Assembly: GCF_019799925.1 (NCBI RefSeq)
Contig: NZ_JABGCG010000014.1
Location: 62,001-126,000, forward strand
DNA from: Blastococcus sp. CPCC 205250
Lineage (GTDB): Bacteria > Actinomycetota > Actinomycetes > Mycobacteriales > Geodermatophilaceae
Reading direction: 5' to 3'
Length of the DNA: 64,000 nucleotides
The notes under the pieces were generated by a model that was given only the letters and a program-made list of their open reading frames with translations, did no database searches and had not been told where the DNA came from. Below are positions 9,683 through 17,102 of the stretch, piece by piece. A program made the translations under genes and the position numbers. How positions within the stretch are numbered: position 1 is the first letter of the stretch; each line of letters begins with the position of its first letter.

Positions 9683-11188
9683 ATGACGATCATCTTCTCG
9701 GCACCCGTGCAGACAAGCATCGGCGGCCGCCACCATGCCGAGGCCGCAGCGGGTAATTCGGCGGCCGCCGAGCGGGCCATCGACGCTCTTCGCGACGCGC
9801 TGGCTGGGACGGGGCAACACGACAAGATCCTCCTCCGCGCCGCGGCGGGCGCAGGCAAGTCGCATGCACTGGTGCGCATGGTCAACCAGGCACTGCAGCA
9901 CCCGCAGTGCTCGAGGGTGGGCATCACAGCTTTCGCCAACAAGCAGGTCTTCCCACTGGCGGGCCGGCTCGGGGACGAACTCGGACCCGAGAACGTCTGC
10001 CTCTTCGTCGCGCGGGACCGCCGGTCCGACGTCCCCCCGGACGTGATGAGCAAGGTGACCATCGCCGTCAGCACGTCGGAGATCCCGTCGACCGCGCAGG
10101 TCGTACTCGGGACCTCTCATAAACTGGGGGCGTTCGGTGAACGAGGGCGCCTGTTCAACCACCTCGGCGCCGCGACCAACGGCGAACGCATCTTCGACGT
10201 CCTCATGGTCGACGAGGCGTGGCAGCTGGCTCTGCACCGCTTCAACGCGGTGGAGGGTCTCGCGCCCGTCGTCGTGGGTGTTGGCGATGTCGGTCAGCTG
10301 CCGCCGCTCGACCCAGGTCAGAACCCGTGGCGCGGCGACCCCGGCTACAACCCTTTTCGCGCGTGGCCGACCGCATTCGAGGACCTGCCGACGACCTTCG
10401 TGGTCGACCTGCCGGCCGTCTGGCGGCCTACCGCTGAGCAGCTGCCCCTGTGGCGCGCCTTCTACAGCGACTGGGACGAGCTCGACTGCGTCGCAGCGCC
10501 CGGGGACCGGACGATCGAGCTCCCGGCGCTGAGCGAGGACGCGGCGGACGTCTGGAGCGCCGTGGCGACCGGGCGCCCGACTCTGTTGGAGGTCGACGGG
10601 CTGGACGAACCTGACGCGGCGGACATCGACCCGCCGCTGCTGGCCGTCGTCGAGGAGCTCCTGCTCGAGCTGCTCGAGGGGGGCTTCACGGTCGTCGAGC
10701 GGCGGTACGACGGTGTCGGCCAGCCGCAGGATGAGGTGCGCGTCGACTCAGGGGCGCCGAGCGGCGATCCGTTGATTGTCATCCTCGCCACGCGGAACCA
10801 GGCAGTGGACGACGCCGCGGAAATCGCCGAGCGGTTGTGCGAGAAGCTGTCACTGCCGGACGGTGTCATCCAGGCCTCCACGGTGGACTCATGGCAGGGC
10901 CAGACGAACCGCCTCACGGTCGGCATCCACCCGCTGTCCGGTGCGTCGAAGTTGGACGACTTCAACTCAGCGTTCGGACGGCTGGCGGTGACGTGCACCC
11001 GGGCGACGCACGGCCTGCTGATGGTGGCTCGCGCCGGGCTGGACGATCTGCTGGACGCCGCGCCCCCTCGGCCAGGAACGCCCTTCGGGGAGCCCGGCCC
11101 TCGATCACTGCCGCGGCAGACTCACCAGCGCATCCTCGAGGCCTTCGCGCGCGGCACATGGCAGCGCGACCAGGAGGAGGAGTCGTGA
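9683..11188 (+). CDS. Upf1/Dna2-like SF1 helicase, 501 aa
   Basis: This is a compact superfamily 1 DNA or RNA helicase. It carries Walker A AAAGAGKS (about 53-60), an unusual Walker B with DEAW near 175, motif III GVGDVGQLPP, and C-terminal motifs STVDSWQGQ and RLAVTCTRATHG, which correspond to motifs V and VI of Upf1-like helicases. It lacks the 1B/2B insertions of UvrD. The ATG follows the nuclease stop by seven bases, so the two are an operon and probably one complex. The stop is followed by a GCATAG-N3-CTATGC palindrome and a -10-like TAGGGT, so the Res/Mod genes may have their own promoter. Confidence 0.75.
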   Translation: MTIIFSAPVQTSIGGRHHAEAAAGNSAAAERAIDALRDALAGTGQHDKILLRAAAGAGKSHALVRMVNQALQHPQCSRVGITAFANKQVFPLAGRLGDELGPENVCLFVARDRRSDVPPDVMSKVTIAVSTSEIPSTAQVVLGTSHKLGAFGERGRLFNHLGAATNGERIFDVLMVDEAWQLALHRFNAVEGLAPVVVGVGDVGQLPPLDPGQNPWRGDPGYNPFRAWPTAFEDLPTTFVVDLPAVWRPTAEQLPLWRAFYSDWDELDCVAAPGDRTIELPALSEDAADVWSAVATGRPTLLEVDGLDEPDAADIDPPLLAVVEELLLELLEGGFTVVERRYDGVGQPQDEVRVDSGAPSGDPLIVILATRNQAVDDAAEIAERLCEKLSLPDGVIQASTVDSWQGQTNRLTVGIHPLSGASKLDDFNSAFGRLAVTCTRATHGLLMVARAGLDDLLDAAPPRPGTPFGEPGPRSLPRQTHQRILEAFARGTWQRDQEEES

Positions 11189-11190
11189 AC

Positions 11191-11205
11191 GCATAGCACC
11201 TATGC
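11191..11205. promoter_or_regulatory. Palindrome GCATAG-CAC-CTATGC, candidate operator
   Basis: A perfect 6-base inverted repeat with a 3-base centre lies directly after the helicase stop and before a TAGGGT that could be a -10 for the Res gene at 11276. It may be a binding site controlling the restriction genes. No regulator gene lies beside it, and the stem is too short and lacks the T-tract for a terminator. Confidence 0.35.
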
Positions 11206-11275
11206 CGGGAACTCGACCACCTAGGGTGTCCGCGGAACGACGGGGGAGTGGAATGACAAAAGAGCGTGGTCGCCG

Positions 11276-14200
11276 ATGACTGAGACGCTGGAGAGCCCGA
11301 TCCTCAACGGGCCGTACGACCCGCCGGCCCGGTACTACGAGATGGGTTCCAGCGGGCGGACCAGCAAGATCCTCGACGGACGCCGGCCCAGCGAGTCGTA
11401 CATACCCATCCCAGCAGCCCGCAAGGGCAACGTGAGCGCGACGGGCTTCGTTCAGGACGCCATCGACTTCGACCTGACGGGTGAGCGGCGCGAGCGCAAC
11501 AGCTTCGTCAACGACCTCCGCCGCGAGGTCGAGCGATGGCGGCACCGCGACTACGAGCGCGTGACGCCCACCAGTCGCAAGCTCCTTCAGCATTGGGCGG
11601 ATCCAACCCGTGAGAACCGCGTCCTGTTCGCCCAGCGGGAGGCGGCCGAGACCGCGATCTTTCTCGCCGAGGTAGCCGGCCGGCACGGTTACGCCGACTG
11701 GCGCCGGCAGATCGACGAAGCAAACGCCGACCACAACTCGGGGCTGCCGAGGGTCGCACTCAAGATGGCCACGGGATCCGGCAAGACCGTGGTCATGGCG
11801 ATGCTTATCGCCTGGCAGACCGCCAACAAGGTGCTCAGGCCGCGAGACGCGCGCTTCGCCAAGCGGTTCTTGATCGTGGCGCCCGGCATCACCATCCGGG
11901 ACCGACTCCAGGTGCTGTACCCCGGCCACCCCGGCAACTACTACGACGAGCGTGACCTGCTGCCGTCAGACCTGCGCGCCGCGGTTCAGCAGGCACAGAT
12001 CGTGATCACCTACTACCACTCCTTCTTGCTGCGCGACGCGAAGGAAATCAAGGGCGTCGCCTCCAACACGAAGAAGATCCTCCTCGCCGGCAAGGCGGAG
12101 GATCCTTTCAAGGAGACGCCGGAGGCCATGGTGGCCCGGGTCCTGCGCGATTTCGCGGGCCGCAACGAGCAGATCGTGGTCTTCAACGACGAGGCGCACT
12201 ACTGCTATCAGGACAAGCCGATTCCCGCAGCGAAGGGGGCGCCGGCGTCGCAGACCAAGGAAGACTTGGAGACGGCGCGCGTCTGGTTCAAGGGCCTTCA
12301 GGCGATCCAGCGCAAGGTCGGCATCAAGGCGATCTTCGACCTGTCAGCGACGCCGTTCTACCTCGGCGGCTCCGGCTACTCCGAGGGCTACATCTTTCCG
12401 TGGGTGGTCAGCGACTTCTCCCTCATGGACGCCATCGAGTCAGGCATCGTGAAGATCCCGCGAACGCCTGTGGACGACGACGCGACCGGCGACCTGGTCA
12501 CCTACCTGCGGCTCTGGGACCACATCGGCGCCCAGCTCCCGAAGAAGAAGCTGTCGTCCACCGAGTCGTTGCACGGCTGGGTCCCCCCGGCCGAGCTCGA
12601 GGGAGCGCTCAAAAGCCTCTACCGCAGCTACACCAAATCATTTGACCACTGGGAACGGACGCTCAAGGAGCACGGCGAGCCGCCGCCCGTGTTCATCGTC
12701 GTCTGCCCCAATACGGTCGTCTCCAAGCTGGTCTACGACTACATCGCCGGCAAGGACGCGGACGGCGGTGTGCTCGTCCCCGGAGAGCTCGAGCGGTTCA
12801 GCAACGTCGAGAACGGCCGCTTCCTGACCCGACCGCGGACGATCCTCGTCGACTCTGCGCAGCTGGAGTCCGGCGAGGCGATGAAGGCCGACTTCAAGCA
12901 GGCCGCGGCCGCCGAGATCGAGGCTTTCAAGGCGGACTTCCGGCGCCGCAACCCGGGCGCGGACGCCGACGCCCTCACTGACGAGGACCTCCTCCGCGAG
13001 GTGATGAACACCGTCGGCAAGAAGGGCAAGCTCGGCGAGGGCGTGCGCTGCGTCGTCAGCGTCGCCATGCTCACCGAGGGCTGGGACGCCAACACGGTGA
13101 CCCACATCCTCGGCATCCGCGCCTTCGGCAGTCAGCTGCTGTGCGAGCAGGTCGTCGGTCGTGGACTCCGCCGCCGCTCGTACGCACTCGGCGAAGACGG
13201 CAAGTTCGAGCCCGAGTACGCCAACGTCTACGGCATCCCCTTCGCGTTCATCCCGAGCGATAAGCCCGCCCCCGATCCGCTGCCCAGGCCGCCGGCAATC
13301 ATGGTCGAGTCATTGCCGGGCCGTGAGCACCTGCGCATCGAGTTCCCCAAGCTCGACGGCTACCGAGTCGAGATCCCAGACGAGCAACTCATGTTCGACG
13401 CGATGACGACCGATCGTTTCGCGATCGGTCCGAGCACCGTGCCGACGCGAACGGACGTCGAAGGCGTCGTCGGTGAGGGCGAGACCGTCACTGACGACGA
13501 AGCGCAGGGGCGGCGCCGGCAGGAGGTCGCCTACCGCCTTGCGGCCCGGCTCCTGCGTACCCACCTCACCGCGCTCGGGAAAGACCCGCGGCCCTGGCTG
13601 TTCCCGCAGCTGGTGAGGATCGCGCAGCAGTGGCTCGAGCAGTGCGTGGACGTTGCCCCCGGGTATGCGATCGGGCACCTGATGACCTCGATGGAGGGCC
13701 AGGCCGAGGCTGCGGAGGCCATCCACCGGGCGATCGCTGTTCAGGTGGGCAACCGGCGGGAGCGGCTGCGCCCAATGATTCGGCGCTTCGATCCGGTCGG
13801 TTCGACGGCCGAGATCGCCTTCCCGACCCGTAAGGCTGTCGTGCCGGCCGAGAAGTCTGAGGTCAGTCACGTGACTCTGGACGGCAAGGACGGCAACACC
13901 TGGGAGCAGCTGCTGGCGGCCGAGTGTGAATTACACCGGGACGTCCTGTCGTACGTGAAGAACGACCACCTCGGCTTCGTGATCCCGTATGTGCACAAGG
14001 GGCGGACCCATTCGTACGTCCCCGACTTCCTCGTTCGGCTGAAGCATCGTGAGGACGACGTGGTCCGAACGCTCATCATCGAGGTCTCCGGTGGGCAGAA
14101 GAGCCCCGGCCCGACCAAAGCCAAGGCCGACACGGCGCGCGACCAGTGGTGCGTGGCGGTGAACAACCACGGCGGCTTCGGACGCTGGGGCTACGTGGAG

Positions 14201-14323
14201 ATCACCACCATGCTGGGCGTCCGCGACCGACTCTCCGAGGCCATTGCCTCGCTGTACGCCGACGACCCCATCGTCGGTGATCCCGATCTGCTCGACTATG
14301 ACGAGGTCTCACGTGGTGCGTAA
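11276..14323 (+). CDS. Type III-like restriction enzyme Res subunit, 1015 aa
   Basis: This is an SF2 helicase-endonuclease of the type III restriction (BPTD_3080-like) family that would translocate on and cut DNA lacking the partner methylation. Walker A MATGSGKT is near residue 163, the DEAH-type box NDEAHYCY near 304, and motif VI EQVVGRGLRRR near 623. The last 150 residues carry the nuclease core, PDFLVR followed by LIIEVSGGQK, in which the lysine of the usual E-x-K is serine. Activity may depend on the nearby lysine or may be altered. The stop overlaps the methyltransferase start region (14316-14323), so the two are co-translated. Confidence 0.88.
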   Translation: MTETLESPILNGPYDPPARYYEMGSSGRTSKILDGRRPSESYIPIPAARKGNVSATGFVQDAIDFDLTGERRERNSFVNDLRREVERWRHRDYERVTPTSRKLLQHWADPTRENRVLFAQREAAETAIFLAEVAGRHGYADWRRQIDEANADHNSGLPRVALKMATGSGKTVVMAMLIAWQTANKVLRPRDARFAKRFLIVAPGITIRDRLQVLYPGHPGNYYDERDLLPSDLRAAVQQAQIVITYYHSFLLRDAKEIKGVASNTKKILLAGKAEDPFKETPEAMVARVLRDFAGRNEQIVVFNDEAHYCYQDKPIPAAKGAPASQTKEDLETARVWFKGLQAIQRKVGIKAIFDLSATPFYLGGSGYSEGYIFPWVVSDFSLMDAIESGIVKIPRTPVDDDATGDLVTYLRLWDHIGAQLPKKKLSSTESLHGWVPPAELEGALKSLYRSYTKSFDHWERTLKEHGEPPPVFIVVCPNTVVSKLVYDYIAGKDADGGVLVPGELERFSNVENGRFLTRPRTILVDSAQLESGEAMKADFKQAAAAEIEAFKADFRRRNPGADADALTDEDLLREVMNTVGKKGKLGEGVRCVVSVAMLTEGWDANTVTHILGIRAFGSQLLCEQVVGRGLRRRSYALGEDGKFEPEYANVYGIPFAFIPSDKPAPDPLPRPPAIMVESLPGREHLRIEFPKLDGYRVEIPDEQLMFDAMTTDRFAIGPSTVPTRTDVEGVVGEGETVTDDEAQGRRRQEVAYRLAARLLRTHLTALGKDPRPWLFPQLVRIAQQWLEQCVDVAPGYAIGHLMTSMEGQAEAAEAIHRAIAVQVGNRRERLRPMIRRFDPVGSTAEIAFPTRKAVVPAEKSEVSHVTLDGKDGNTWEQLLAAECELHRDVLSYVKNDHLGFVIPYVHKGRTHSYVPDFLVRLKHREDDVVRTLIIEVSGGQKSPGPTKAKADTARDQWCVAVNNHGGFGRWGYVEITTMLGVRDRLSEAIASLYADDPIVGDPDLLDYDEVSRGA

Positions 14324-17039
14324 GCCGAACGGTCCAAAGCTGCCGACGCCGGTCGAGGCGATTGAGCACCGGGACACCCGGGTCAACCTGCCGACAGCCG
14401 ACGCTGTCGAGGACTTCGGGACGCCGGAGCTCGAGGCGATCCGCACGGTGGCCTTAGCGCGGGACCCGAGCCTGGACCCGCAGCTCATCTGGAAGGGCAA
14501 GTACCCAGACGGTGACCCGGCGGCCGGCACCGACCTGACGGTCGACGCCCCGCCCATCTACATCCAGGAGAAGGTCGACCCGCGGGTGTTGGTGGAAAAC
14601 TTGCGCAGGACCGCTGCGCCGGGCGAGTCGGAGCCCGAGCTGTCGCTGTTCGAGACGTTCGACGGACTCGACGAGCTTGACGTGGTCGACTTCTACAAGC
14701 ACCAGGCCAACTGGTCGAACCGAATGATTTTGGGCGACTCGCTTCAGGTCATGGCGTCCCTGGCTGACTGCGAGGCACTCCGCGGCCAAGTGCAGATGGT
14801 GTACATCGATCCTCCATACGGGATCAAGTTTCAGTCCAACTGGCAGGTCTCGGCCCGGAGTCGCAGTGTCAAAGACGGAAAGTGGGAGGATGCGGCTCGC
14901 GAAGCGGAGCAAATCCGGGCTTTTCGTGATACTTGGGACCTTGGCATCCATTCTTACCTTTCCTACTTACGGGACAGGCTGACGATTGCACGAGAGCTGC
15001 TTACGGAGAGCGGTAGCTGTTTTGTGCAGATCGGCGATGAGAATGTCCATCTCGTTCGCGCCTTGATGGATGAGATCTTCGGCAGTGAGAACTTTGTGGT
15101 CACGATCGTCTTCAAGAAGAAGAGTGCTACCACTCCAACGGACCCGATCAACGATCACATCGTCTGGTACGCCAGAAATAGAGAGTTCGTCCGGGCGCGT
15201 GCCACCGTCGAGCGGCGGCCGCAGCCTGAGCCGGGTTCACGATTCAACACGCTGATCGAGCCGAACGGGACTCTTCATCGAACGTCCCGAATGACGCCAG
15301 AGCGGATCACTGAGCTCGAAGCTCGCGGCTCTGACTGGGCCCGGGTGAACTATCCGCTGGTGAGCCAGGATCGAAGTGAGCGTAGTAAGGACTTCGAGTG
15401 GAACGGGCGCACGTTCAGCTGTGGTCGAAATGGTCACTGGCGGTTCGACCCTGATACACACATGCGCGTCCTGGCTGCGGCGGGACGCCTATTCGATGGC
15501 GGAGGAAGGTCGCTAGGCGGGGTGATGAAGTGGTCCGACTGGCCGTACGTTGTTCGATCCAACCTCTGGACCGACGTCCATAGCGAGCAGGACCCGACCT
15601 ATGTGGTTCAGACGCACACGAAGGTCATCGAACGCTGCATGCTGATGTGCACCGACCCTGGTGATCTCGTACTCGACCCGACTTGCGGTTCGGGCACAAC
15701 GGCGTTCGTGGCCGAGCAGTGGGGTCGGCGGTGGATCACCGTAGATACATCTCGCGTGGCCCTGGCTCTTGCGCGCCAGCGTTTGATGGGAGCCAAGCTT
15801 CCGTATTTTCTCTTGGCTGACTCGGTCGAGGGCCGTGCGAAGGAAGGCGAGCTGGTAGGCAAGCCATTGCCGCCGGCTGAAGTCAACAACGACATCCGCC
15901 AGGGGTTCGTCTACGAGCGAGTTCAGCACATCACACTGAAGTCCATCGCGAACAACCCGGATGTCCGAGAAGGTATGTCTCGTGCGGAGATCGACGCCGC
16001 AATCAAGAGGCACGCTGACTTTGAGGTCCTTTATGACCAGCCGTACGAGGACAGGACGAAGGTCCGCGTCACCGGACCTTTCACGGTCGAGAGCTTGTCG
16101 CCGCATCGGTCGCTAGCGTTCGCGGGTGGCCCCGACGATGTGGAGCACCGGGAGACGATCAGCGAGCAGACCGCGGCGGAAGATGCAGCCGGGCCAACCT
16201 TTGAGCAGTCGATCCTGGACAACCTTGCGAAGGCTGGCATTCAGAACGGCAAGCGCAAGGAGCGGATTCACTTCGCCGGGATCGAGCCGTATGCCGGGAT
16301 CTATATTCAGGCGATCGGGGAGCGCGCTGAGGCGGCTGAGGTTGAGGAGGCTGCCCCGAGCCGGGTTGGCGTCGCGATCGGGCCGCAGTACGGAACCGTA
16401 TCCCCGACCTTCATCAAGTCCGCGGCTCGGGAGGCGATCCGGGCCGGGGACATGGATCTGCTGTGTGTGCTGGGTTTCGCCTTTGATGCGCAGGCAACCG
16501 AGGTTACCGAGTCCGACGGGGTGACGGTCGAGAGCACAGATGAGGGATTCGCGTCTGTCGCCGGCGAGCGCACCGTGGGGCGCATCCGCGTGCTGTTGGT
16601 CCGCATGAACGTCGACCTGCTGATGGGGGAGGACCTCGCCAAGACCGGCGCAGGCAACCTTTTCACGGTGTTCGGCGAGCCCGACATCGAACTGCGCTCC
16701 AACGACGCAGGCCAGGTCGTCGTCGACCTCAGGGGCGTTGACGTCTTTGACCCCACGACCGGCGAGATCCGCAGCGACGACACCAGCCAGATCGCGCTGT
16801 GGATGATCGACACGAACTACAACGAAGAGTCGTTCTTCGTCCGGCACTGCTACTTCACCGGCGGAAATGACCCGTACAAGCGGCTCAAGGCGGCGCTGAA
16901 GGCAGAGATTGAGCCGGACGCCTGGGAGTCGCTCTACCGCACCGAGTCCCGGCCGTTTGACAAGCCTGAGACCGGCAAGATCGCCGTCAAGGTCATCAAC
17001 GACTACGGCGACGAGGTCATGAAGGTCTTCACCGTCTGA
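14316..17039 (+). CDS. Type III-like DNA methyltransferase Mod subunit, 907 aa
   Basis: This is a SAM-dependent amino-methyltransferase acting on adenine or N4-cytosine. The catalytic DPPY lies near residue 165 (MVYIDPPYGIKF). The SAM-binding motif DPTCGSGTTAFVAEQ lies near 452, in the beta-class order typical of Mod subunits. The C-terminal half (to 907) is the long recognition and Res-binding part seen in this family. I chose GTG 14316, which begins VRKPNGPKLPTP and follows ACGAGG; ATG 14298 is possible. The middle (about 14880-15560) is less GC-biased at third positions than the rest, which suggests a recently exchanged target-recognition segment. It ends in front of a perfect terminator. 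Confidence 0.88.
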   Translation: MRKPNGPKLPTPVEAIEHRDTRVNLPTADAVEDFGTPELEAIRTVALARDPSLDPQLIWKGKYPDGDPAAGTDLTVDAPPIYIQEKVDPRVLVENLRRTAAPGESEPELSLFETFDGLDELDVVDFYKHQANWSNRMILGDSLQVMASLADCEALRGQVQMVYIDPPYGIKFQSNWQVSARSRSVKDGKWEDAAREAEQIRAFRDTWDLGIHSYLSYLRDRLTIARELLTESGSCFVQIGDENVHLVRALMDEIFGSENFVVTIVFKKKSATTPTDPINDHIVWYARNREFVRARATVERRPQPEPGSRFNTLIEPNGTLHRTSRMTPERITELEARGSDWARVNYPLVSQDRSERSKDFEWNGRTFSCGRNGHWRFDPDTHMRVLAAAGRLFDGGGRSLGGVMKWSDWPYVVRSNLWTDVHSEQDPTYVVQTHTKVIERCMLMCTDPGDLVLDPTCGSGTTAFVAEQWGRRWITVDTSRVALALARQRLMGAKLPYFLLADSVEGRAKEGELVGKPLPPAEVNNDIRQGFVYERVQHITLKSIANNPDVREGMSRAEIDAAIKRHADFEVLYDQPYEDRTKVRVTGPFTVESLSPHRSLAFAGGPDDVEHRETISEQTAAEDAAGPTFEQSILDNLAKAGIQNGKRKERIHFAGIEPYAGIYIQAIGERAEAAEVEEAAPSRVGVAIGPQYGTVSPTFIKSAAREAIRAGDMDLLCVLGFAFDAQATEVTESDGVTVESTDEGFASVAGERTVGRIRVLLVRMNVDLLMGEDLAKTGAGNLFTVFGEPDIELRSNDAGQVVVDLRGVDVFDPTTGEIRSDDTSQIALWMIDTNYNEESFFVRHCYFTGGNDPYKRLKAALKAEIEPDAWESLYRTESRPFDKPETGKIAVKVINDYGDEVMKVFTV

Positions 17040-17061
17040 CGGTTGCGCCGGTAGTGGCACG

Positions 17062-17099
17062 AAGGAGGGGCGAGCAGCAGCGGCTGCTCGCCCCTCCTT
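17062..17099. terminator. Perfect bidirectional hairpin terminator
   Basis: A 17-base stem (AAGGAGGGGCGAGCAGC with its exact complement) closes a 4-base AGCG loop. It lies between the stop of the methyltransferase on the plus strand (17039) and the stop of the AddA-like gene on the minus strand (17103). It ends the transcripts of both converging arms of the defence island. Confidence 0.85.
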
Positions 17100-17102
17100 G
17101 TG

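Noticed and set aside
6991..11188. Gabija-type defence system
   Set aside because: The first protein lacks the OLD-type ATPase and TOPRIM domain of GajA, and the helicase is Upf1-like rather than UvrD-like.
4357..17039. DISARM or BREX system
   Set aside because: A methyltransferase and helicases are present, but no DUF1998 (DrmB), phospholipase D, PglZ or BrxC/BrxL-type proteins are seen.
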